Shown piece after piece: positions 34,363-42,877 of a DNA stretch of 64,000 nt. Origin of the DNA: a virus; IMG/VR virus record IMGVR_UViG_3300036861_000495, positions 1-64,000 of that record. The stretch is one strand, 5' to 3'. How positions within the stretch are numbered: position 1 is the stretch's first letter; every line of letters starts with the position of its first letter. The notes under the pieces were generated by a model. The model was given only the letters and a program-made list of their open reading frames with translations, had not been told where the DNA came from and did no database searches. A program made the translations under genes and the position numbers.

Positions 34363-36641
34363 GGCGTACTCTCGTGGATATAGTTCCACCCCATGTAGTC
34401 ATTGAGCGCCTTCATCATCTTCTCCATGTCGATCTTCAGACGTCGGCCGGTGGTGGTCTCGATGGAGTCGAAGATCCATAGGTTCGTGCCCTTTTCGTGG
34501 GGTGACAGCAGAGTAGCGGTGCCCCCGGAGTCCATGACCCGTAGCTCGCCCGCCGTCGAATACAGCGAAATGCCGTTGGCTAGGGTACCGACCGGCGCCG
34601 TCCCATCGAAAAGGTTGAGACACAAGGTGCAACTGGTCGTGGCGCGAGCGGTGTCATTGCCAATAGACACCGAGGTCAGGGTGCCGTTTTTGAGCATGAG
34701 GAGTCCGTTCGTCCGCAACTCCAGCAGAGTACCCCCGACGACACCGCCGGCAATATGAGCCAGTTGGAGAGGTGCCCCGGTCCCGTCAGGTGCAGATAGC
34801 TGCTGCCATCCATCGCCGTTACCCATGAATGTAAGACCGGTCCGCCTGCCGGAACCAGATAGAGCCGTCGAATGAATTGCAAGGAGTGGAATCGACGTCG
34901 CGTAGAGACCGGTCCGATTAGAGTCCGCAACGAATGCTTGGGCACCGAGGCCGGCAGACTTGAAGTACGCGCCCAGCCTTAATCCTGTATTCGAGTATCC
35001 GACCGGACTATCAAGGACAGAGAACTGGCCGCTAGCCCTCGTCAGTCTGGAAATATCCACGGAGCCGGACGTGTGAAGAGAGACTTGCGCCTGCTGACCC
35101 GTGCCAGAATACGTCATGCCCTGTAGGATGAGATCCGAGTTGTTCCCCGCGAACACACCGATCTCGGCATTCTCCACGTTCAGGCCGTAGATACTCACCC
35201 CGCCCGAACTACCGCCCTGGGTTTCCAGCCACACCCCAGCTCGACCGAATGTCGTTGTGCCGTTACTATTACTGACCGTGAGCCGGTGCACCCGTCCGCC
35301 CGTTTTGAGCGTGTTCAGATAGAGTCCTACAGCCACATTGGACGTGGTGTCAGATCTCCATAATTCAGTCTCTGCGATCCTCCAGTTGTCGTTGTAAATC
35401 GTGGAGGAGGTGTCAATGAAACTCGCCCCATGGGTTAGGAATGCACGGATACGAACACGATAGAGGCCGGAGTTCTCATTGGCTCGGTCAGAAAAAACAC
35501 CAATGTTTACAACGTGATTCAGGTTCATCTGAAGGCTTTCCAGCCGAGTGTTGAACGCGAGCGCCGTCCCGCTTGGACTGCCTAGCAGGATTGCAGGCGT
35601 GGCAATCGCGAGAGCCGTCGTGTAGTGGAGTGTCGTCTGTTGTGGTCCGCGGCCACGCAGCGTGACGCCGTTCTGGAGAATCAGTTGTCCGCTAACAACG
35701 CAGTCTCCTGCCGGCAGATCGACGTAATTACCCGCACTCATGTTTCCGATGGTATGGGCGGCCCGGACTAGCGCAGACCTGATGGAGGCCGTATCATCCG
35801 TCACGCCATCGCAGCGTACGCCATGATCGGCGGCATTGATCACATCGTTCGCGGCTACCGGTGGGCGACCGAATAGCAGAGCTCGGATGTGCCGCGTCGT
35901 GGAACTTTGGGGACCGGCTGTGGCGTGGAGTGCCACCGCGAAGGCGCCGGCCGGCGGAGAAGACGAGGTTGCGTGATACCGAGTCGCCGCCGCCAACTTG
36001 GCCGTACCGGAGGCCACCAGGTAGGCGCCGACATGGACGTCGCCAGTGACACCGATGTGGTGGATACCCCAGAAGGCGATCCGGCCATAAGTCGCGTGAG
36101 CGATGCTCTCTATGGCAACTCCGACCATCCCTCTCTGTGCGTAGACGGCCGTCGTGGTGACCCTTGGGCCTGGAGTGTCCTGAGAAGAGGCAGCCGGGCC
36201 ATTGTAGGTGGCCACCGGGGAACCGGGGTCCAACATCACCACGTCGCCAAGAGTGATGCCACCACCGGAGTGGTTCTCGAACCGCATCGGCGGGACATAC
36301 CACTGTGACGATGTGGCACTATCCTGCGATTGAAGGAGACGCAGTATCAGACCGCGTAGACTCTGGATTTCGCCGGTCATAGTCGGGGTCAGGTCCGGAG
36401 CTAGTCCGACCTGGAGCGGCTGACGCGACGCCTGGATTGCTGTCGTGGAGCTGGCGTGACTCGCCATGCAGTCCGGGTTGTCGTTCGTGACGCCAACATT
36501 GGTGAAAGACGTCGTCAAGTCGCCGGCCGTGAGCTGGTCGCCTGTCGACCACGAGCGGAAGATTGAACAATTCCCGTTAACGGCGAAAACAGAACTAGGA
36601 AGGCACAGGAGCACCATCACAGCGAACAGCAGTTTCTTCAT
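34359..36641 (-). CDS. Tailspike-like beta-helix protein with Sec signal peptide
   Basis: 760 residues from ATG 36641 (GGGGG before it). Residues 1-20 are a clean signal peptide (KKLLFAVMVLLCLPSSVFA). An N-terminal beta domain is followed near 290 by HGVRCDGVTDDTASIRSALV, the entry motif of pectate-lyase-3-type right-handed beta-helix spikes. A long Ser/Thr/Asn/Gly-rich solenoid follows, with a helical tail (MEKMMKALNDYMGWN) that could trimerise. Spikes bind or cut host polysaccharide. A cleavable export signal is unexpected for a virion protein assembled in the cytoplasm. Confidence 0.75.
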   Translation of the reverse strand: MKKLLFAVMVLLCLPSSVFAVNGNCSIFRSWSTGDQLTAGDLTTSFTNVGVTNDNPDCMASHASSTTAIQASRQPLQVGLAPDLTPTMTGEIQSLRGLILRLLQSQDSATSSQWYVPPMRFENHSGGGITLGDVVMLDPGSPVATYNGPAASSQDTPGPRVTTTAVYAQRGMVGVAIESIAHATYGRIAFWGIHHIGVTGDVHVGAYLVASGTAKLAAATRYHATSSSPPAGAFAVALHATAGPQSSTTRHIRALLFGRPPVAANDVINAADHGVRCDGVTDDTASIRSALVRAAHTIGNMSAGNYVDLPAGDCVVSGQLILQNGVTLRGRGPQQTTLHYTTALAIATPAILLGSPSGTALAFNTRLESLQMNLNHVVNIGVFSDRANENSGLYRVRIRAFLTHGASFIDTSSTIYNDNWRIAETELWRSDTTSNVAVGLYLNTLKTGGRVHRLTVSNSNGTTTFGRAGVWLETQGGSSGGVSIYGLNVENAEIGVFAGNNSDLILQGMTYSGTGQQAQVSLHTSGSVDISRLTRASGQFSVLDSPVGYSNTGLRLGAYFKSAGLGAQAFVADSNRTGLYATSIPLLAIHSTALSGSGRRTGLTFMGNGDGWQQLSAPDGTGAPLQLAHIAGGVVGGTLLELRTNGLLMLKNGTLTSVSIGNDTARATTSCTLCLNLFDGTAPVGTLANGISLYSTAGELRVMDSGGTATLLSPHEKGTNLWIFDSIETTTGRRLKIDMEKMMKALNDYMGWNYIHESTP

Positions 36642-36660
36642 GTGTGCCCCCATAATGCCA

Positions 36661-37527
36661 TTATGCCCCATAGGCGCCCCGGTAGCCAGTTGGGCTCTTG
36701 GTCTGTAGTCCAGACATCCGCTGTTTCTCGTAGGTAATACACCGCTCGATCATCCGCTCTGCGCGCGCCATCGTGTCATTCTCTCGCCGGTCGAATTTCA
36801 TGCCGATCAGAATAGCCAGCGCGAGCTCGGCCAGGGCCGGACGCCAGAACGTGGGTATGGCCAGCGTAGTAGTCCCGGATGGATCATCCGGCACAAACGA
36901 GTAGAGGTACTCGACCCGCTTCACACTGGTCGGATAACTGGAGAGCCGGATCGTGCGCTGGCCGATGCGGGCGAAGTATTCCGGGATATCGCTCGCGTGC
37001 GGCACCGGGAAGGCTGACCGCATGTACTCTTCGCTCTTCAGCGCCACGAACTTGCTGGTCGGGTACCAGAGGCCATCCACAAAGAGCCCCAGATCAGCAT
37101 TCAGGGTGTACTCGTCCTTGTAGATGGTGCATGCCGTCCCGGCCGCGATGGCCTCTTGGGCCACGTCCAGGGTGACGGCTGTGTCGCCAGCGGTGTGTGC
37201 CGTGACGATGGCGTACCATTCCTTGCCGGTAGGCTTGATCTTCCGGCCCACGATCGAGGTGGCTGGGGCCACGGATAGGGTAGCGGCTACAGCCTCACCG
37301 GCCGCGGCAATCGTCAACGTCGTGGTCGTGATTGAGGCCACCGTGATGAAGGCTCCGACAGGACTCTTCCTCCATTCCAGGATCGGCCAGCGAGTCGCGA
37401 TATCTCGCCAGGCTTCGATGATGGCATCGGACGACAGTGTGAAGAAGTCGCCGGTCAGATCCGTGGAATCTTCGTAGCCCCGCTCCAGAATGTGCGCCTG
37501 AATCTGCGCGAACGTATCGAGTGGCAT
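36661..37527 (-). CDS. P22 gp4-like head-tail adaptor
   Basis: 288 residues. The start TFAQIQAHILERGYEDSTDL followed by DAIIEAWRDIATRWPILEWR is typical of adaptor proteins joining portal and tail hub. A beta insertion (TTTTLTIAAAGEAVAATLSV) lies near residues 68-90. The C-terminal half has RIGQRTIRLSSYPTS and a closing helix (AELALAILIGMKFDRRENDT). It is longer than P22 gp4 because of the insertion. Located between tailspike and other tail genes. Confidence 0.6.
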   Translation of the reverse strand: MPLDTFAQIQAHILERGYEDSTDLTGDFFTLSSDAIIEAWRDIATRWPILEWRKSPVGAFITVASITTTTLTIAAAGEAVAATLSVAPATSIVGRKIKPTGKEWYAIVTAHTAGDTAVTLDVAQEAIAAGTACTIYKDEYTLNADLGLFVDGLWYPTSKFVALKSEEYMRSAFPVPHASDIPEYFARIGQRTIRLSSYPTSVKRVEYLYSFVPDDPSGTTTLAIPTFWRPALAELALAILIGMKFDRRENDTMARAERMIERCITYEKQRMSGLQTKSPTGYRGAYGA

Positions 37528-37530
37528 GGG

Positions 37531-37887
37531 TTACCCCAGTGTTCCGCCGAAGCCAGGTGGAGCAGGCGCGGCCGGCGTAGGCGTTGGCGCTGGCCGCGGC
37601 GCGGCGGCGGCCCCGTCGGGCAGGAGGCCCTTTTCCTGGAGGAGCGAAACCAGCCAGTCGTATAGTTCCTTAGAGAGCGCGTCGGGTAGTTTCTCCGCGA
37701 TGCCTGGCTCTAGTGCGAACCGGTGGACCATCTTCTCTGGTTTACCGTCCCGGGTGCAGACCACGGCTACCTCGCCGCCGGACTGGCCGTCGAGCGGCGC
37801 CCGGAGGATGAACTCCGTGAGCACCATGCCGTCGAAGGGCTGGCTGCCAAGTTCTGGCTGTGATTTGAACGCCCACGCAAGCATCAC
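37531..37887 (-). CDS. Hypothetical tail-region protein
   Basis: 118 residues. A small alpha/beta part (LTEFILRAPLDGQSGGEVAV) is followed by a helix and a Pro/Ala tail (APTPTPAAPAPPGFGGTLG). No signal peptide. It overlaps the upstream secreted gene by 4 nt. Not recognised; could be a tail chaperone or minor structural protein. Confidence 0.5.
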   Translation of the reverse strand: MMLAWAFKSQPELGSQPFDGMVLTEFILRAPLDGQSGGEVAVVCTRDGKPEKMVHRFALEPGIAEKLPDALSKELYDWLVSLLQEKGLLPDGAAAAPRPAPTPTPAAPAPPGFGGTLG

Positions 37888-39149
37888 TGATTACTCCTAT
37901 AGGACATCCCGCCGGCCACCCTGCCGCCGGATACGAAGATACACACCGCGTTACCAGCCACATCTGTTGAAATGAACGGGAACGTCGCCGTTGCCGACAG
38001 TGTCGTGCTGCCGATCGGGATTCCGTTAGCAGCCACAGTCGAGCCCAGCATGGCGCGAGTGTTCGTGCCGCACGTGGTCCCGGTACCCTCCACCAGGGAG
38101 AAGTTTGAGGAGGCCGAACCGCCGGCAATGATCGCGCAGATGAAGATTTTCTGCCCGGCTGCGCCATGAGCGATGATCCCGTCCGTCGACTGCGAGAAGC
38201 CGACGTAGGTGTGGCAGACCAAGTTGTTGCTGCCCGTCCCGCCGGCTATGTGTAGCGGCGCCGCGGCGGTTGTTGCGATATGCGTCACCGAGGAAATATG
38301 ACTGAGCGTCCAGGGCGCGCCTCCCTGGTGGGACAGGACAATCCAGGGAGTTCCTTCGACTGCCTGTACCACCCGCAATGGGATCGGACCGGACGCCACG
38401 TGCGTTACAGAGCTGATGTGGTCGATCGTCCAGAAGGCCGTCGTCGCCTTGTGGGCCGCAACAGGCCAGATTCCTCCTTCAGGAGATTGGACCACTGGCA
38501 ATGGTCGAGCCGCAGCCACATGCTGTACGGAGGAAACGTGATCCACCACCCAGAAGGCACCAACCGCCTTGTGAGCCAAGACCGGGATCGGGAAGGTGGA
38601 GGCATTCAGGTGGGCCACAACTGGTACTGGCGAGCCCTGCGGCGAGATCACCACCGGCACAGGGCCGGTCGACGTGTCGATCGTGGTCCCGCCGGTGGAC
38701 GACACCTGCGGGTCGCCAGACGTCATGATGCCGAAAACCGAGACCGATCCTGGCCCAGAAAACTCCCGCAGGTCGGTACGGAACCAGTACGAACCAGAGA
38801 CGTTACAGCGCCATTGGAGATCCGCGATACCGACGTTGGCCGGCGTGAACTTGACCGACACGTGTGCCGTATTGCCACTGACTGGCAGGCAACGTACGTT
38901 CGTGTAGTGGGTGTTGTTAAGCGATGTCTGGAAGACTACCGTGGCGGCCGGGGAGGCCCCTGTTGGCACGACAATCTGGACGGTAGCTACTGTGAAGCCG
39001 GCGACGTGCGCCACGGTCCCGGTGCTGGCGGTCGTGGCAGCAGACTGTAAGATCCACGTCTTGGCGATGCCCTGGCTGCTGGCTTCTCGACCGGCCATGG
39101 CCAGCGCGAGAACTCCCAGGACCAATGCCAACCAGGAGCGTGGCTTCAT
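37884..39149 (-). CDS. Secreted beta-rich protein with HISSV repeats
   Basis: 421 residues. Signal peptide residues 1-25 (RSWLALVLGVLALAMAGREA). A beta-sandwich-like domain is followed by about four ~30-residue repeats carrying HVSSVQHVA, HISSVTHVA and HISSVTHIA between residues ~185 and 290. The C-terminal domain (GIIAHGAAGQKIFICAI ... FSLVEGTGTTCG ... VCIFVSGGRVAGGMSYRS) is homologous to that of the next gene. Four Cys suggest disulfides, consistent with export. A tail or surface-fibre role is inferred. Confidence 0.6.
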   Translation of the reverse strand: MKPRSWLALVLGVLALAMAGREASSQGIAKTWILQSAATTASTGTVAHVAGFTVATVQIVVPTGASPAATVVFQTSLNNTHYTNVRCLPVSGNTAHVSVKFTPANVGIADLQWRCNVSGSYWFRTDLREFSGPGSVSVFGIMTSGDPQVSSTGGTTIDTSTGPVPVVISPQGSPVPVVAHLNASTFPIPVLAHKAVGAFWVVDHVSSVQHVAAARPLPVVQSPEGGIWPVAAHKATTAFWTIDHISSVTHVASGPIPLRVVQAVEGTPWIVLSHQGGAPWTLSHISSVTHIATTAAAPLHIAGGTGSNNLVCHTYVGFSQSTDGIIAHGAAGQKIFICAIIAGGSASSNFSLVEGTGTTCGTNTRAMLGSTVAANGIPIGSTTLSATATFPFISTDVAGNAVCIFVSGGRVAGGMSYRSNQ

Positions 39150-39157
39150 GGGCCTAC

Positions 39158-40183
39158 TTATCTACCGGTACCGTCCGGATAGGCTCCATAGATAACGATG
39201 CCGGAAACTCTCGAAGTCGCGTTCAGTTTATGCACGCAGAGCGGATTTCCGGCGGTCTGAGTCGACAGCCACGAGGTCGGGTGAACTGACTCCATGATTG
39301 GCAATGCGCTCACGTGCCACACCGCAGCCAGATGAGGCGCTGACGGCCCCGGCCATACACCGAGCGTGCCGGTCTTGCATCCAGCAGTCGTCCCTTCGAC
39401 CAAAACCACCTGTTCGTCCTGCGTCGGCGTGAGGGAATAGCCGCAGATGTAGAGCCTCTGACTGTTGCCTGCGTGGGCAATGATGCTCTCCGGGGCCGAC
39501 GTGACGAAGTTGGCTTGGGAGTGGCAGTAGAATCCGGTCTTGCTGCTGGCGCCTTGGTGATATACAGGCGGCGTCCATCCGCCGCGGATACCGCGAGATC
39601 TAACCACAACAGAGCCGGACGTAAAGTCGATGACGCGTGTACGTGTAGCCTGTGCTCCACCAGTCGGGAATACATAGACTCCATTCGCCGTAATATTCAT
39701 CACTGGCACGCCATTTTGATCAAGTCCGGCCCTCGTCAGAAATGTCGTACTGGCATCGTTAGATGTCTCGAAGACCAGCGAGATTCCTGCGGAAATAGAG
39801 GATACAGCGACTTGCACAGTGCTCACGCCCGCGTCCGTGAGGTTGCCAAAGCCCGATGTGGCCCCAAGCGAGGAGAGAGTCGCGGACACTGTCGGATCTG
39901 ATCCGTAGCTGTTGATGGCGACGTGCGTCACGCTGGAGATGTGGTTGACGGTGGCCACGTGGGCGGACGACACGATCAACGTCGACTGTGGAGAGACGAC
40001 AATCGGGATCGGAGAGGCCGCCGAAACGTGAAGCACCGAAGAGATGTGGCTGACGCCGAAAAGTCCACCTAGAGGTGTCACGTTCATGAAGTCGACCGAC
40101 CGTGTCACTGTGGCAGCGCCCATCAAGAACATGGCCGCCAGAGCGACGGCAAAGACCTTCTCACGCTTCGTCCATGCCTTCAT
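39158..40183 (-). CDS. Secreted paralogue with HISSV repeats
   Basis: 341 residues from ATG 40183, preceded by AAGGAG at six bases; ATG 40198 (TAATG overlap) is the alternative. A signal peptide covers about 1-29 (REKVFAVALAAMFLMGAATV). HISSVLHVS and HISSVTHVA repeats lie near 45-90. The C-terminal half matches the neighbour: ESIIAHAGNSQRLYICGYSL, then VLVEGTTAGCKTGTLG and AGNPLCVH...RVSGIVIYG. The pair probably arose by tandem duplication. Confidence 0.6.
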   Translation of the reverse strand: MKAWTKREKVFAVALAAMFLMGAATVTRSVDFMNVTPLGGLFGVSHISSVLHVSAASPIPIVVSPQSTLIVSSAHVATVNHISSVTHVAINSYGSDPTVSATLSSLGATSGFGNLTDAGVSTVQVAVSSISAGISLVFETSNDASTTFLTRAGLDQNGVPVMNITANGVYVFPTGGAQATRTRVIDFTSGSVVVRSRGIRGGWTPPVYHQGASSKTGFYCHSQANFVTSAPESIIAHAGNSQRLYICGYSLTPTQDEQVVLVEGTTAGCKTGTLGVWPGPSAPHLAAVWHVSALPIMESVHPTSWLSTQTAGNPLCVHKLNATSRVSGIVIYGAYPDGTGR

Positions 40184-40197
40184 CTGGCTCTCCTTCA

Positions 40198-40545
40198 TTA
40201 GCGCGTCTCTTCTAGGATCTGAAGCTGTACGGTTCCGGGCGCGCGACAATCCAGGCTCCCGACGTAGTTGTCGAGCGATAGCGTCGCCCCGGCGTGGAGC
40301 GTGAATGGCTGCGCCTCACCCCTGCTGCTATTCCAGAGAACGACGTGTGTCGTGCCGACATTCTCGATGCTGATAGACAGGCGCTCAGTGTTATGCGAGA
40401 ACACGTTGACCGGGTTGGCCAACAGGCAGTTCACGTTCGCGGTGCTGATGTTCCTGCCCTTCTGAAGCGTAGGCTGAGCGAAGACGCCCTGGCCCGCTAA
40501 GACCAGGGCGCCCACAAATAGCAGTACAGCGAGCGTTCGCTTCAT
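40198..40545 (-). CDS. Small secreted beta protein
   Basis: 115 residues with a textbook signal peptide (KRTLAVLLFVGALVLAGQGV then FAQP). The mature part is a beta domain with two Cys (NVNCLLANPVNVFSHNTERL ... YVGSLDCRAPGTVQL), likely disulfide bonded. It is coupled to the HISSV paralogue by a TAATG and may be an accessory or capping unit of that assembly. Confidence 0.6.
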   Translation of the reverse strand: MKRTLAVLLFVGALVLAGQGVFAQPTLQKGRNISTANVNCLLANPVNVFSHNTERLSISIENVGTTHVVLWNSSRGEAQPFTLHAGATLSLDNYVGSLDCRAPGTVQLQILEETR

Positions 40546-40548
40546 GGC

Positions 40549-40896
40549 TTACCCTTTGTAAAAGGGGCTGTCCGAATTCCAGCCGTAGTCGCTGCCCTTG
40601 CCGATGCTGAGAACGTCACCAGCGAAGTCGCTTTCCTTTTCGGACGAAAGTTTGCCGGCGGCCGTCGGACTTCCGGCGAAGTCGGCGAGGGCCCCATCTT
40701 GCCCCTCGGCAACGTAGACCGCCTCGTCGCTCTCGTTGGTCTTGCTTCGGTTCGCACCGTCGGCGGCCTTGAAGTTGCCGCCCGGCTTCTTGTTCAGATT
40801 CTTGAACTCGCCCACGCCAGCGAACTGGCCGAGGGCCTGCTCTTGACTGCCTGGCTCATATACCGCCCCACCCGTCTTGTCATCCTTGTGGAACAT
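40549..40896 (-). CDS. Hydrophilic hypothetical protein
   Basis: 115 residues, charged and Gly/Ser/Asp rich throughout (QEQALGQFAGVGEFKNLNKK; KLSSEKESDFAGDVLS), with no signal peptide or motif. Similar low-complexity short proteins are found beside capsid genes as minor head proteins. Not recognised. Confidence 0.45.
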   Translation of the reverse strand: MFHKDDKTGGAVYEPGSQEQALGQFAGVGEFKNLNKKPGGNFKAADGANRSKTNESDEAVYVAEGQDGALADFAGSPTAAGKLSSEKESDFAGDVLSIGKGSDYGWNSDSPFYKG

Positions 40897-40937
40897 AGGC
40901 GTTCTCCTCTCCCTGGCAGTGCCAGGATGTCTCTAGT

Positions 40938-41471
40938 TTACACCGCGCCCTGGGCGTCACTTGCGGTCGCGTTCATGCGCACCGCGTTAAAGTCGTCGTC
41001 GGCAACTCTGAGAGCCCGCGTCCGGCGGATGAAATACTCGTCGATCAGCGCAGCGCTTTTCCCGCTCGAAATGATCTCGAATTCCGGATTCCCCTCGGCG
41101 TCCCTGGAACGATGGAGCGCCCAGAGATGGTCCGGGTGTTTGCAGATCACGAACGGCTTGCCGCGGACCTTGTGAATCGGATGGTCCATCGGCATCAGCT
41201 TTTTCTCCAACAACTTGCCGCGCAGGTCGTGACTGGAGAAGTCGTAGGGCGTAAAGCCCGTATCGGCGATATCCTCGGTTACCTCGCCATCGGCGAACTT
41301 CGTGCTGCTGATGGTTCCCTTCAGCGGGAGCTGTCGGTTTCGGCGAGAGCCTAGATAGGCCACTTTGGCTTGGACGACGCCAAGCCTGCCCTCAGTGAGT
41401 CCAGCCCCTACCGTCCGCTCCGCCTGGCTGTCCATAACTTCCTCGATCGTACGATCCGTGATCTTAGGCAT
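40938..41471 (-). CDS. Hypothetical structural-region protein
   Basis: 177 residues from ATG 41471 (AAGGAG seven bases upstream; earlier codons belong to the previous gene). Begins PKITDRTIEEVMDSQAERTV and includes CKHPDHLWALHRSRDAEGNP near 115. No signal peptide. The ribosome site lies just beyond one of the two hairpin repeats that border the O-antigen gene. Function unknown. Confidence 0.5.
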   Translation of the reverse strand: MPKITDRTIEEVMDSQAERTVGAGLTEGRLGVVQAKVAYLGSRRNRQLPLKGTISSTKFADGEVTEDIADTGFTPYDFSSHDLRGKLLEKKLMPMDHPIHKVRGKPFVICKHPDHLWALHRSRDAEGNPEFEIISSGKSAALIDEYFIRRTRALRVADDDFNAVRMNATASDAQGAV

Positions 41472-42774
41472 GAACGTGCTCCTTCCCGCTCGGACCTTTT
41501 CCGGCGGCTTTTTGAGTTGCGCTTCCACGCGCGCCACGCGCTCTACCTAGAGACACCACTGGCTTGTCGAACGCTAGCCAAGTCGTGGCGGATGACTGTA
41601 AGCGAGCTAGAGCGAAGACGGCGATGGCCGCCTGCGCAGGGAGATGGAGCGTCGGGCTTCCGAAACTATTCACCACCGCTACAACAACTACGCCGAGCCA
41701 TGCCATGTCCCATGGTATAGGCCGTTTCCACCAATCCGGCCTGCGGACTTCATTGTTCTTCTTCCAGACTATTCGGGCGGATACGCCGGCCTGAAGAACG
41801 ATCAGCAGGCCCAGCACCAAGCCGATGAGCCCCAACTCGAATAGAAGCTGATATGGCTCGTTGTGCGCCTGGAGCGTTGCGAACGCCTCTATCTTGCCCG
41901 TGACAGCGCCCAGTTTGGCGTTGTATTGCTCTGCCCACACCCGCCAGTCACCGAAGCCCTGGCCGATCAGTGGGTACCGGATCAACTCGGGCCAGACCGC
42001 TTGCCAGACTTCTCGGCGTCCGGAAAGTCTCCACTCGTGGACCGTCATCACCCAGCTTGCTACGCCAGACACCAGACCCAGGACAAAGTATCGAGTCTTG
42101 CGCCCCAGGTCAGGCCAGACAGCCACCACGATGCCAGCGAAGGCCGAGATGACTGGTCCGGCGGACTGGGAGAGCACAACCGGGACCAGGATGGCAATGG
42201 CCGCCAGCGGGCCTAGTAGAGCCCACATGATCGGGAGGGAAAGGGCCATGACCGAACCGTAGTAGTTGGGATGCGTCAGGAGCCCCATGGCTCGGCCCAC
42301 CTGGTCAGGCAACACCCAACCCATCCACGGATAGATGTGGAATAGATTCAGGTAACCCAGTGCCAACTCGAAGCCGATACCGGCAGCTAGGGCCCAGCAG
42401 AAGAGCCGGACGCGGGGGGCGTCCATGTCGCGCGCGACTGCGTAGAGATAGCTGACGAAGGCGGTGAGCACAAGAAGCTGGAGCGAACGCAGCGGAAAGG
42501 CGTTGATGCCCGCACGGACAACTGCCCATGAGATCAGAGCGGCTAACGGGATTGACGCTTTAGCCACCCGGAACATTAGGGCGGCGGCGCCAGCCAGCAG
42601 CAGCCACATGATGGGGATGGCGCGCTCCAGAAGCGGCAACTGGATCATCGGAAACGGGGCGATCGGGGTATAGCCGATGACTGGGACCAGGAGCAGGAAA
42701 CCTAGCGGCAGCCAAAGCCAGCCGACCAGACTGTCAGCGTTGCGCAACTCGAAAGTCTTGGGATTCAGGATCAT
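41464..42774 (-). CDS. O-antigen ligase/polymerase-like membrane protein (Wzy/WaaL)
   Basis: 436 residues with about ten to twelve hydrophobic helices, beginning LVGWLWLPLGFLLLVPVIGY. The large periplasmic loop between late helices contains QGFGDWRVWAEQYNA and LQAHNEPYQLLFELGLIGLV, the usual O-antigen ligase/polymerase signature. The family joins O-units to each other or to lipid A core. It sits between tail genes, bordered on both sides by a conserved hairpin repeat, so it looks like a later-inserted moron gene. Phage-coded polymerases are known to change host serotype. Confidence 0.78.
   Translation of the reverse strand: MILNPKTFELRNADSLVGWLWLPLGFLLLVPVIGYTPIAPFPMIQLPLLERAIPIMWLLLAGAAALMFRVAKASIPLAALISWAVVRAGINAFPLRSLQLLVLTAFVSYLYAVARDMDAPRVRLFCWALAAGIGFELALGYLNLFHIYPWMGWVLPDQVGRAMGLLTHPNYYGSVMALSLPIMWALLGPLAAIAILVPVVLSQSAGPVISAFAGIVVAVWPDLGRKTRYFVLGLVSGVASWVMTVHEWRLSGRREVWQAVWPELIRYPLIGQGFGDWRVWAEQYNAKLGAVTGKIEAFATLQAHNEPYQLLFELGLIGLVLGLLIVLQAGVSARIVWKKNNEVRRPDWWKRPIPWDMAWLGVVVVAVVNSFGSPTLHLPAQAAIAVFALARLQSSATTWLAFDKPVVSLGRARGARGSATQKAAGKGPSGKEHVHA
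41482..41510 (-). repeat. Hairpin repeat copy B, downstream border of O-antigen gene
   Basis: On the minus strand AAGCCGCCGGAAAAGGTCCG continues AGCGGGAAG. It folds as CCGCCGGA, loop AAAGG, TCCG-A-GCGG with one bulged A. It pairs with copy A at 42789-42816. Confidence 0.5.
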
Positions 42775-42788
42775 ACTCTCCCTTTCGT

Positions 42789-42816
42789 CTTCCCCCCGGA
42801 CCTCTTCCGGGGGCTT
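42789..42816 (-). repeat. Hairpin repeat copy A, upstream border of O-antigen gene
   Basis: On the minus strand AAGCCCCCGGAAGAGGTCCG continues GGGGGAAG. It folds as a perfect 8-bp stem CCCCCGGA / TCCGGGGG with loop AGAGG. Relative to copy B one stem pair is switched from C-G to G-C on both sides. Confidence 0.5.
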
Positions 42817-42877
42817 GTTGTGAAGGATGCGGCGACCCCGATGCTCTGAGGCCGCCGCCGTGGTACACAGGCGCCGG

